From Chrysomallon squamiferum (lineage: Eukaryota; Mollusca; Gastropoda; Neomphalida; Peltospiridae): DNA of 64,000 nucleotides. The stretch's first letter is position 1; each line of letters starts with the position of its first letter. A model generated the notes under the pieces. That model searched no databases. It saw nothing but the letters and a program-made list of their open reading frames with translations, and had not been told where the DNA came from. The stretch spans positions 18,283,342-18,347,341 of the forward strand of contig CM022679.1 in NCBI GenBank assembly GCA_012295275.1, read 5' to 3'. The translations under genes were made by a program, and so were the position numbers. Of this stretch, positions 1 through 13,000 are shown piece by piece.

Positions 1-1674
1 TCCTGACAAGGTGTAGAAAGAGGTTCACCCAGAAAAAATGTCTTTGTGAAAAAGTGAAAACTTAGATGAATCATTTTTTAAAAACATTCTGATTGTAATA
101 CATAAGGCATTTTATACAATTATTTTATTTTAATTATTATTATTTTTTTTTTTGGCAAGTGAATTCTAAAATACAGTTTGTTTGTTTTATATGATTTTGT
201 TCTTATTTTATTACTAATAATACCAAAAGAAGTATGCAGCATCCATTACATACTGAAGAAAAACTGACTGCAGCTAAAGACCTAAACTGGCTAAAGATTT
301 CATTCCTAAAACATACAAATTTGAATTTTGTTGTAGATAAGTGGGAAATTGTCAATGTTTTTATAGTTGCTGATAATTACAAATTTGTTGCTTTTTTTTT
401 TTTTAATAAACAATTTAAAAAAATAAACTTAGCAATAAATATATAAATATTAATTTATATTTTAATCAGTTAACTGATAATGAAACATGGATTTGTGATT
501 TTCATTCCAATAGGTTTGATTTTAAGAATGCATAATAATTAACATATATTGTGATTATTTTGACTTCTTGGGGTTAATACTACATTTCATTGTTATTGTT
601 TTAATTGTTGGCTTTTGTCAGTAATTAGGTGGAAGGACTCCTTAAAAAATATGTTCTTTGGAAAAGGTGCAGTCATGATTGTCTGATGCTATAATTTGCA
701 TATCATTACAGTATAGTCAAAACCTAATTACTCTATTTACATAGATTTCTTTCTAACAATTAATAAATGTGTGCATATGCACAGACCCACACACACACAC
801 ATAAGTATATATCAGGTTGGGGGAAAATGTAACTTGATCTTTTAATCTAGCCTAGTTCTTAGAGAGGTCTCTTAATCTCATTGACTGGTAAAACTGATGG
901 CATTAGTGATGATGAAATTGTTGCTAAGCTTACTTCTGTAGCCATGTTTGCTTTTAACAGAGCTTGTTATCACATATCCAACAGTGTTGTCTTGTTTATA
1001 CTCAATTCAAAATAGTACACAATTCATTGCTGATTACTGCTGTACAAAAACCCCACTAACTGACAGTTGACATTGATAAATTGTGTGCGTATGTGCGTAT
1101 GTGTTTGATCAATGAACGAAAAAGTAATGTTTTTGGAGTTGGTGAAGGCCCATGGAAAGCCTTGATATTCACAAAGCCCAGGGTGCACAAAGAGAGCAAA
1201 CTGTGACATTTAGGGTCCTGCATATGTGTTGGTTAGAAGATAACAAAACAACTGAATGATTCAAATTTATTCAGCTTCAGAAAAACTGCAGTTTTTATAG
1301 TGGAATCAACTAGTCCCCATCTGGGTTCTAGTGCTTGCACTGACTTGATTATCTAGCCTCTTTCATGGAATTTTTAATGACTGCTGTCCAAGGATGATCT
1401 ACTTGTAGCCACAGTATTGCCAATTTCCTGACATTATACATATTTTCTGAAAGTTTCAGGAACCACACACACAGACACACACACATACACACCCCCTCCT
1501 ATGTCACCTAAAATCTGCATATCCAAGCAATATCTCTCTGTATTATTAAAAGTTAAAAAGTTCCTTCTCATTATGACATTTTATTAGAATATATTAACTC
1601 TTTTCATAATTAAGATTATCTTAAAATAGTGTCTGTTCATTTTCATCTTTTTAATTTTTTTTTTATTATGACAG
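1..1674. other. Non-coding sequence upstream of the first visible TBL3 exon
   Basis: This is probably TBL3 intron 1 or the promoter-proximal region. The first TBL3 exon I can recognise begins at 1675 in mid-codon, so a short upstream exon carrying the start codon must exist. I searched here for an ATG exon ending in phase with it and found none that convinced me. The stretch holds a short (AC)n tract near 788-801 and one copy of a dispersed repeat at about 1120-1460. The 70-codon open frame at 234-446 looks random. Confidence 0.6.
1120..1460 (+). repeat. Dispersed repeat, copy A
   Basis: This stretch aligns imperfectly with about 3310-3560 in the same orientation. Shared landmarks, in the same order, include TGGGTTCTRGTG, a TTGACTGC/ATGACTGC block, GCCAGTTTCCTGA/GCCAATTTCCTGA, and an ACATATTTTCTGAAA-like end. 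The family is not identified. Copy A is longer than copy B because of extra sequence around 1170-1310. Confidence 0.55.
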
Positions 1675-4600
1675 TTTTGCTGTTTCATTCAAGTATGAAG
1701 CGTGCTATACAGGAGGCCAGTTGCAGGTATTTACTATTCCCTGTTTTTCTTTTTAAATTTTTGTTTTACAATACTCTGATTTCAGTTAATATTACTGTTT
1801 CAACATTTTAGTCATCCTTTCTTCAAATTAGGTAAATGTAATGACATTAAAACATTTTGTTATATCTGCTGTGTTGTGTGTTTAAAGGTATTGGTTTTTT
1901 TTTTTTTGCTGCTGAAAGAAAGTCACAGGGAATACAAATCGTAGAATATTTCGTAGAATGTAGTGATATTAAAACAATTTATGTTTGCTGTTTTGTATTT
2001 ATAAAGATGTTTTTGTTCTCTGTTGGAAGAAAGTAACTGAGACCATAAGAATATAACATAAATTCATATAGAGTACTACCAGCAAATGATAAAAACTTCA
2101 CTTCAACTCTGATGGAGAAAAAAATTAAATGTTAATTCCATCCTGTACAGTCAGTGCAAAATAAATTACTTATGTTGTCTTATTTCTATTTTAATACATG
2201 TATTTATTTTCTAAACTAATGTCTGCTCAATATAACTAAAATATTTTGTTATACATAGCTAAAATTATTTAACATTGTAGACTTCATAGTACCTCATGAT
2301 TATTTCATGTCATATCATTAATAGAATTATTCCCCAAACTCTTATTTTTGTGTTTCTTACAGGTTGGAAATTTGAAATGCCAAATACATCAGTAGTTTAG
2401 GAAATAACAAATTCCAAAACTTGAATTTAGTCAAAAACAGTTGCAGAGCTGCTTATTTCAATGTTCTAATGTACCCTTTTATTTTTTAATTACAAAATTC
2501 AGTAGTTTTCATTGAAATGTTTTTCTTCCAATTTAAGAATGCATGAAAATTGTATATGCATAAAAAAAAAAAAAAAAAAACTTTTTTTGCACTGTAATTT
2601 TTTCATATTTGCATTTTTGAATAGATTTCCAAAGATGGGTGTACCATATTTTCTGGATGTGGCAACAAAGTTCAAGTTCTTGATTACAAATCTGGCAAGA
2701 TTCAGTATGCAATTGGACAGGTTAGGCTTATATTAACACAATATAATATTTTGTTCTTATGTACAAATGTTTTTTTTTTTTTTTTTTTACATAAGAAATG
2801 TTTTATTTTCTTTGATGAAATGTACTGAATTTTGAAATAAATTTTTAATACAGTAAAATATTGATGGATTAGTATTTCTTATTACAACATACACATGTAA
2901 TAATAAGTAAATGAAGTAATGTATAGCATTTGGTTAAATTCAAAGATAGATTTAAAACAAATTAAAATACTGAATAGAATTACTATATTCCAATTTTGTT
3001 TACCTTGCAGGATGAAGATGAAGTAATTTCATGTTTTTGTCTCAGTCCAGATGATACGGTTTGTTATTTTTTCTGTATCTGTTTGAATATGAAATGACAT
3101 GATTTCATAATAATTGCTGAAATTATTGTTAGAAACATTAAACATTAACATTACAAAAATTATACTGACTTTTTGATAATACCATTAAACATCCTCTTTA
3201 ATCAGTCTGATCAAGTTCAGCTGATGTATATGATACAGGAAATGTGTATAATTCCTGAAAATAAATTTCATACATGATTCATTCAAAAGGTTGCAATGCA
3301 GTATAATATCTGAAATGAAAGTAATGTGGCCAGAGTTGGCAAGGGTCCATAGAAGGAAAACTTTGATAATATGACAATAAGGACATGCTTGTGGGTTTTT
3401 TTTGTTAGGAGATAACAGTATGGCACAGTTGGGTTCTGGTGTTCACACTGCTATATCATTGAATCCCTTATTGACTGCAGTGGGAGAATGAACCATTTGC
3501 AGCCATCTATTGCCAGTTTCCTGAGTTAATCAGAAAATGCACATATTTCAGAAATTTATACATTCTTCCTGTAATATATATAAATATATATTGTTTTGTT
3601 ACAGTATCTAATCATTGCCACACACAATTTACTTCTGAGACAGTGGAATTGGAAAGAAAAACATCTTTTGTGGACTTGGAGGGTAAGTTTTGCATATAAA
3701 ATATTGAAAATATTAACACTTTACCAATTTTTATTTTTTAAAATTGTTTTTAATTAATAATATGGTTTATTGTTTCAGATAATCCATGTGGCTCCAATTT
3801 CATGTATGACCTTTGACTTGACATCTAGTTTGGTAGTGACAGGAGGCTGTGATTCCTGTATAAAGATATGGGATATCAGAAAACAGTATTGTACCCATAA
3901 CCTCTGTGGGCATCAGGGTGTTGTTAGGTAGGTAACAAATACTACTTTGGATGGTGAAATAACTATTATGATCAAGAAAACAAGATCTGATCAAAAAATA
4001 TTTTTGTATAACTAAATTTGTATGATTTATAAAAATATTGACGAATGAATGGCAGATCAATTCAACACAGGCCATAGATTCTGTTGCATACATTTGACTG
4101 ACTATAAATAATTTTCAGTGAACAAATCTTCCTGATAAATATAATAGGTATTTTGATTATCATTTGCTGAAATTGGAATAAAGGTATTTTAATTATTTAT
4201 ATGAACAACCAGTTTATTAAGTATGTCCTAAGTTGAGATCTTGCATTACACTGATTTTATTGTTGAGTTAAATAAATTGTAAGCTGTTGCAATTAGGACT
4301 ATCTGAGTTGGAACTTTAATGAAATCGTCACTAAATCGAAAACTTTAAATATTTTAAAACTTTCTTATTTTTTAGTGTTGTTAGTTTTAACCCATGTTTT
4401 GGGAAGCTACAGCTTGCATCTGCAGCAGAAGATTACAAAATAAGAATCTGGGATTTAAAAACCAGTTCTTGTTTGGAAGTTCTGGAAGTTCACTGTAGTA
4501 GAATTACTACATTAGTTTTCTCATCTGATGGCAGTTACATGTACAGGTATGTTTGTTTGATAATACTCATTTAAATCATCAATGTTTAAACATTTTGTAT

Positions 4601-5404
4601 GATTTTTATTTACCACCTTCTAAAAAGTACCAGTGTAAATAAATTCTTTATTTAACAATTTAGTGATTTACTTCATATATATATATATATGTATATATAA
4701 ACTGATGTTTCAACAAAGGTGATTCAATGTTTAATCCCCATCAAAAAGGTTAAAATTTAACTTCACCATCTTACATTGTAGTTACTTTTCAAAAGTGTGG
4801 GTGTTGGTCTCTTCTTTAGACTCTTGTATTCTTAGCAACAAAAAAACAACTTGAATAAGCAAAATTGTTTTTAGGTTTTTGACATGACCATTTAGAAAAT
4901 GTAGATAAAAAATTTACTTTTTCAGATAAATGGTTCAGTTTTTTTGCAAAAGGAAGTGCATATACACAGATTACATACTAATGATGCATAACATCATCCC
5001 TATAAGTGGAAATGTGGTTTATAAAACTTCATTTGTTTTTTTTAATCACTTATCTTTGTTTGTACTATCCTAACATTTTTGGAAAGATGCTGCATGAAAA
5101 ATATTTGTGCTAGAGTTCCCAAATTTAAAAATATGCTCTACAAAATGACAGAAAGAAAATCTTGGAAAAATTAACTATTCTCTTCCTATAACCTTTATAC
5201 AACTTTCTTTGGTTTCAAAATAGATGGAAAAACATTTACTTTTTTTTTAAAATTCTTTTGTAGTATGTAAACATACACTAATTTTTATATCTTGGTTTTT
5301 CATTCTAAATGGTCCAAATATACATCAACTTTTTGGATGTGCCTATCTTTCAGGTAGTCAAAAAAAAAAGAAAAAGAAAATAAAAGTATAATAATAATAA
5401 TTAA

Positions 5405-5439
<35 letters not shown>

Positions 5440-5846
5440 ATATTTACTATTCTAAATTAATTTTATTTCAGATATACAAAATAATGACAGATTCAGAATA
5501 TATAGATATATACACACATACATACATACATGTATTTGGTTTTGGTTGAAGAGGTTCATGAAATAGGATACCATAATATTAAAAATAAAAACAAAATTTA
5601 AAAACATTTGTCATAAAATAATAAACTGGCACTAGTTTTTTATAGTAACACATGGAGATTATTTTCATTTTTGTAATATGATTTTTTATTTCTGTCACAC
5701 ATTTCCCCTTAAGGATGAGATTGATAAAACTCAGCATCATTGAAAATGAAAAAGGCCAATAATTCTGAATCTGTCATTATTTTGTACATCTGAAATAAAA
5801 ATTAATTTAGAATAGTGAATGTTTATTTATTTATTTATTTATTATA

Positions 5847-5886
<40 letters not shown>

Positions 5887-6692
5887 ACCTGACAGATAGG
5901 CACATCCAGAAATTTATGTATATTTGGACAATTTAGAATGAAAAACTGAGATATAAAAATTTAAATTTTGCAGGCAACTGCAAATTACATCTAAATCTAT
6001 GTATGTGAGCTTAAACACATTTGGCAATATGACATCTAATGACCTCATGCTAAAAATGCTATGTTTACAAAAAGTAATTTTTAACACCTTGACGATTTCA
6101 TAATCCTTTCAGTGGTGGGAGAGACAGTATTGTGGTTGTGTGGAACATGGAACAGTTGAAAGTGAAGAAAACAATACCTGTCTTTGAGGTAATTGTTTAT
6201 TATTTCTTTACTATTTTACTATGCATGTCTTTGGTTTTTAGAAATGTCGATAGGTTTCTGTTAGAAACGTTCTAGAAAGTTATGTAAAAATATATTTTCA
6301 GAGTGTGGAGGCCTTGGTATTACTGGATTGTAAGGAAGAATATAAATGGCTAGAGGTGCAGGATAATGCTCAACAATATGTTGTTATTGCTGGAAACAAA
6401 GGTATGTTTTTAACATGAAAATATGACATGGAATAACAGATATTTTTGTGTATGTTAATTTTCAATTCAATTTTCTTTCTTTTTGGCCATTTATATTAAT
6501 GTTTAACTTTTTACATAACAATTTTATTGAATTCTAAAAGTACAGTGTTGCCTCTTACTTTAGACATTCCACAGTTCAAATGCTAAATTTGAGAGAAATT
6601 GTGTCTGGAGTTTGAATATTGCTTCTGTGTTCACACTGTGCATTCAGTACAAAATTGAACTCACTGCTTAAACAAATTAACTTTAATTAATG

Positions 6693-6733
<41 letters not shown>

Positions 6734-6996
6734 TTGTATTTTACTGATATTTCCATGCTAATGTTCTGCTTTACAAAGTAAAATATCTTAAACATTTTTT
6801 ATTGTCACTTTTATTTGTGAATCAAAATAAATTAGAAACATGATATTTTTCTGATTTACAAAACTATTCTGTTGTACATAGTCAGAACTCCTTATCAAAT
6901 ATTTTTGAAAGTGGGTGCCACCTAAATTGAATTGTGTACTGGAGACAGAAGTCTGATAAATCATGTTAAAAAGCATTTGTACCTTTAAAAGTATTT

Positions 6997-7035
<39 letters not shown>

Positions 7036-10000
7036 AAAAAACACATTGACATATTTTATTGAGAATCATTGTTATGTAACTTAATATTTTTACAGGAAAG
7101 TTGCATGTTGTAAATACAGTCACAGGAAAGTGTGTGTATGAACAAAGTTGTTTGAACAATAAGGATAAAGAAGATGATCAAACTATCATAGACTTACTGT
7201 ACTCACAGACCCTGAAACAATTTGCTGTTGTCACCTTTGATCACGACATACTGTTTTACAGTGAAGAGGATTTTAAACTTAAGAAACAGGTAATTTCAAG
7301 TGACTTTCATGTTTGTAGTGATAGTCTTTCCATAGGCAGTGGAAATTTTCATAAAATGAAGAAAATAATTACAGCCCATTCAGTTAAAAACAGACACCCC
7401 CCCTCCAACATTTAGTTAGGTTTGGGTCATTTAGGACACAAATCAAAGATATCTGAACCATGCAAGAGAAAGATGCTTAATGTGTGTAACTGTAAATTCA
7501 GTACTTGAATAAAATATATTAAGGATATGTTTGAATAATTAGACAGATCACAAATGAGAGTTGGTTGAAAAGTTGCACTTACGGAATTTAAGAATGCTAA
7601 AAAATAAGAACACTCAGTCTAAACTTTAAAAAAAAAATAAAAAATTTATTTACAGTTGGCTGGTTTCATAGATGAAATACTTGATGTGAAATTCCTTGGC
7701 AAGAATGATTCTCACCTGGTAGTTGTTAGTAACAGTAATAAGTTAAAGGTGTTTGAGATTGATTCATGGGACTGCCAGATTTTATCTGGACACTCGGACA
7801 TCATTCTAAGTGCTGATGTTTGTCAAACATTTGGATATATTGTCACATCATCCAAGGTAAGGAATCAAAACTTTCCGTAATCAGTATTTAATGTACTTTA
7901 ACATACTCTTTGTATTAAAATATATTTAAATATATATGTTTTTAAACAATAAAAATTATGGCATTTATACCTGTTAATCTATTTCATTCAATCCTTTTTA
8001 GATTTTTTGATTTTTAAATTTATTTCTTTTTCTTTTTTTATTCAGTGTCTTCCTCCTACAGGCTATTTTTTATTTTGATCTGTGATTCATTTTCATAATA
8101 GTTTTGAAGAAAAATTAAATAATTCAGTGGGCATTTTGATTCCATATTCTTTATATTGTTTCTAGGACAACACGATTAGGTTGTGGAAGTTGCTTCCTGA
8201 ATCCAACAAAGTAGCATGTGTTGCTGTAGGATATGGACATACTGAAGCCATTGGAGCTGTGTATTTCTCTAGGTACAGGATAAATTTATTAGATTTCAAA
8301 AAAGAAAAAGAAAACCCTCATAATTCATTTTAGTTGAAATTAATTTAGGACAGATAAATTTGAAAACTATTCAGCATTGTTTTATCCACATGATATATAA
8401 AAACTGTTTTCTGTTAAATATGTAAACATCAGTTTTTAAAATATTTTTCTCTTTCTTCTTTCTAGAAAGACGACAACATTTATTGTGAGTGGTGGTCAGG
8501 ATAGCACATTAAAAAAATGGCTGCTTCCATCAGAAGTTGACACTGAAGTCGTTACTACACTTACAGTTACAGCTACAGAAAGAGCTCACGAGAAGGATAT
8601 TAATTCAGTGGCTGTATCTCCTAATGATAAATTCATAGTCACAGGATCACAAGATAAAACAGCTAAGGTAGATCAGTTCTAATATGTGGGCAAGATAAGC
8701 AGAATAGGAGGGATGCTTTGTTAACTTGTCTTTATGAAATTACTCATATTGTTGAACAAATTATTTGTCATAATTAGTTTTGTAGCTAAATGCTTTTTTA
8801 CACTGTTGTATCATAAAATTTAACTAATAAGTTTTAATATTGTAAACTGGTTTTAAAGACTTTATGGATGGAGGGACATAAAAACAACACAGTTTTTGGA
8901 GACTGTTAGCGGTTTTGCTTTAACTACATTTCTTGGCATCCAGAATACTAAAATCAAGCTAATGTTATGTTCAAATGTTTATATAAAGCTGAAACACATA
9001 AATCAACATGTTGAAAAAGTTATGGGGAGATACATTATGGTATATTTAGTTTTTCATGCTTTATTTTATAGTCTGTGGATCCATATTGATTTATAATTCA
9101 ATAAGTTATTAATTCAGTTATCAGCATGATTATTTATATACATTCAGTCGTTTATTATTGGGGTTTTGAGGGGATTGTTCTCAAATACTGCACAACTTCA
9201 ACATTTGTGCAGCTTGAACAGCACCATTCCTACTGCTGTAGGAAGTTAAACACATGGATCATGGAATCAACTTTTAATGTTTTCATAATCCAGCTAACTG
9301 AGTTTCATAGTTGGTGCTGGAGGATAAATGTGAATTAACACATCAGATACTTTTACTTGACCATAATTATCAACTACCTTGAGGTATTATAACTGTACCA
9401 CGTCTTCAATTAAAAAAACTGACAACAATTTTTATTTATAAAAGGGTTCTGTGTGTTCATAGGTAAACCAAAGAAAGTACAAAATTAAGAAAACTCCTTT
9501 GTGTTTCTCTTTTAAATATCATTTTTGACACATTTGCATGTTTAATTTTCATTGTGTCGTAATTTTAGAACTTGTATTGCCCCTAATTAGTAGTTGTAAC
9601 ACCTTTCTGGAGTGGGCTCTGAGGTTTAGTCAAGTTTGCATATTGCAGAGGTTTATGGTTAAGCATCATTGTATATTATCAAATAAAGTCCTTTAAAATA
9701 TTGTCCGAGTTAATACCTATCTATTAAAGGAAACAGAGTGATAGGTATTTAATTAATGACACTCACTAAATTAAAGTGATTTACAAAAAAATGAAATTGT
9801 CACTTATTATTCCCAAATTATTTCATGATCATAATGTTTTAAAAAACAATAAAAAGAAATTTTGCTTCTATATTTGTATTTTTTTTTTAAAGCATTTTTT
9901 CTTTGTTAAATGAGGAACATTTTATGAAAGCACATCACAATATTTTTTAAACTTGTATGCTTTAATTATTTATTATAAAGTTACATCTATAAAGAAAGGT

Positions 10001-13000
10001 ATGATGTGCTATTTTTAAAAGTTATGATGTGCTATTTTTAAAAGTTATATATATATATGTATATTTTGTAGACATTATAGTGCTTGTTAAAAAAGGCTAT
10101 GGTTTTTATATAAAGGTATTGTTACTGAACAATAAAACAGGATATGCAAAATTAATATAATGTTAATGGTTTTGTTTGAAATATGTAAAAAGCTCTTGAA
10201 ACTAGTCACTGATAATTTTCAAGCATCCTGTATTCCACAACTGTATTTTTTTCACAATGCTTCATGTTGCTTGATGTTGCCATTGTATATCAGTTTTGCT
10301 ATATGAATAACTTTCCTTAGAATTTCATTGTTTATTGGCATTTGTACATTTTGCCTTTCTTTTCTTTTTCTTTTTTTTTAACAGACTGATATATGAAACA
10401 AAATTATTTATGTAGATGTCTTTTTTTTGAATTATGCATTTCAAAGTTGTTGATTTATTCAATTTTTATGTTTGATCAGAAATGCGTATAAAATTTTTAA
10501 ATAAAAGCTAAAACAAAATTAAAGGCAAACCAAATATATCTAATCATATTGCTGAAATCAGTGTTAATGACTGTATGAGAGTATCTATATGGAATAATTA
10601 TATTAGTTAGGAGTACACACATTCTTTGAACATCTGTGGTTCTTAATGTTGGTTATCAATCTACTGTTCACCATTTAAAAATATTTTTTTTCATGACATA
10701 TCTTTTCTGACATTGGAAACTAACTTTAAAAAAACGTATTTCTTTTATTAATAACAAAAAATAAAATTGTAAATGTGGTTATTTTCTTCTCCAAATAGTT
10801 TTAAAATCTTTAAAAAAGAAAAAAATATATTTTTCTAGCTTTTCAAATCTTCCAATTTATCTCTACTTGGAATATTCCGTGGCCATAAGAGAGGAATTTG
10901 GTGTGTTCAGTTTTCTCCTGTTGATCAAGTAAGTTACATAATTTTTTTTTTTTTTTATAATGTTTATTTAAGAAAAGTAAAATATTCATTTTTTGCCTGC
11001 ATTAGAACATTATGATGTTCTGTTTGTTTAAATTTGTCTAATTATTTTTTTAACACACGGTTTGAAACTTAGAATTTTAGCATGTTTTAATGAAAGGTCA
11101 CAGGCATTTTGTGGTACCTTTATTTAAGGGTGCACAAATTGCATGAAACTATCCATGCATAACTTATATTTGTTAATGCAAATTTTGCTTGTCATTGAAA
11201 TTAAATCGCCATTCACTTCATCAGTAGTGTTGGCCACTTAATGACATTATTTCATGTTCGGTATTACTGCATTACTATTTACTTTAGCAATATCTTTTTC
11301 CAATACAATCAACAACCTTGTTATGTTAACTAAGAATCAATAATTTTGGGAGTTGTTTTCATACTGACAATTGAAGCATTTTCCCCCATTTGCAATGTTT
11401 GCTTTTCTTCAGTATTTAATTTAATAATTTCTAAAGTTACGAATAATTTCTTTATATTTATCAAAAACACTTAATTACTGGTAACATATCACTATCTCAC
11501 TTTCAGCCATGTATCTAAATTACTTAATTACAAAGAAAAAAGAAATGAGATTATGATTCATACGTGTGTGTTTTATTCAGGATTTTCCACAAACCCATCT
11601 AACAGTACAAAATGCTGTTTGAAATCTTTGTTTTAAATATTAAAGAAGTTCTTCATCACTGTATTAATTAATTTATTTCAGTCATAATCCTAATTATATA
11701 TGTATTATTATTAATATATTAAAAAAAAAAAAAGTAATTTAAAAAGGGTAATGCAAATATTTAAATTTGTGCACCTCTGTTTATGAATTAGGTGTTATTT
11801 TACAAAATAAATGGGGTTATTTTGAATATTCTGGTTGTTTTTTTGGGGGGCGGGGATGTAATTAGTCCAGCAATACAAACAAAATAATTATCATTGAACT
11901 TGTTTTGTTTTTTCAGTGTGTTGCTACAAGTTCTTCAGACGGATCTATAAAAATTTGGAGTATAATAGACTTCACTTGTGTGAAGGTGAGGAAATAGATG
12001 TTAATCCTTTATCTTCTTTTTAAAAAAAAATATGCTAAGAAACATAAAGGCAGAAATAGCAGTTATATATTACACTTTCTGAATTTAAACAAAAAAAATG
12101 TATTTATTTATATTTTATAATTATTATTATTATTTTATTTATAAATGTTGACAAACTGTCTTGTGAAAAAATGTGACATCTTACTGAGAGATAAAAAGAT
12201 GATTTATAAAATTACAATGCAAACAGAACTGAATGAACTAAACTGTCTTTCAGGGTGCATGGAATGTGGATTTCTTTAACTTGTTTCAGTTATTAAAAAA
12301 TATATCTTCCTTCGCATGTCCTTTAACAAATTATTTAGGGTGAATATTTATCAGTTTCTTTCTTACACCAAAATTAGTAAAAAAAAAAAAAATCATGCCA
12401 ACTGTTATTTAATTAGTATAAAGAAAGAGTTAATAAAAATATAAAGGTTTGATTTTTCCAGGATTTGCAATTTATTTGTTATATAAGTTGAATAATTAAT
12501 TATAATTTCAGACATTAGAAGGACATGATAGTTCGGTTCTGAGAGTTAATTTTATCACACGTGGAATGCAGTTAGTTTCAAGGTAATATAACCAGTTGCA
12601 GATCGCAAAAGAAATTCTTACTCAAAGTATATGAAAGTTTGTTTTTAGGTAGTGGTAAAGATTTATTTGAAATTATTTAAGCAATCAATAAAGTGATTTA
12701 AAAAAGTAAAATTCTTGTTTTTTTGTAGTTGATGGTGAGGTATGCAGCTAAGAAAATAACATGGGATATAAAATTTATAAATGTTACTGTTAAAATCTAA
12801 AATGTAGATGAAAAGAAATAATATAGTTCATAATTTAAGGTATATAAGAGTTAAAGATTTCTGAATGATTACTTTTAAATTTAACTGCTGAAGTTTGTTT
12901 GTTTTTGTATAGTGGTTCAGATGGTTTAATTAAATTGTGGACAATCAAGATTAATGAATGTGTCAAAACATTTGATAAACACTCAGCTAAGGTGTGGGCA

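Noticed and set aside
234-446. 70-codon frame as the missing TBL3 first exon
   Set aside because: It shows no resemblance to the TBL3 N-terminus and no donor in the required phase.
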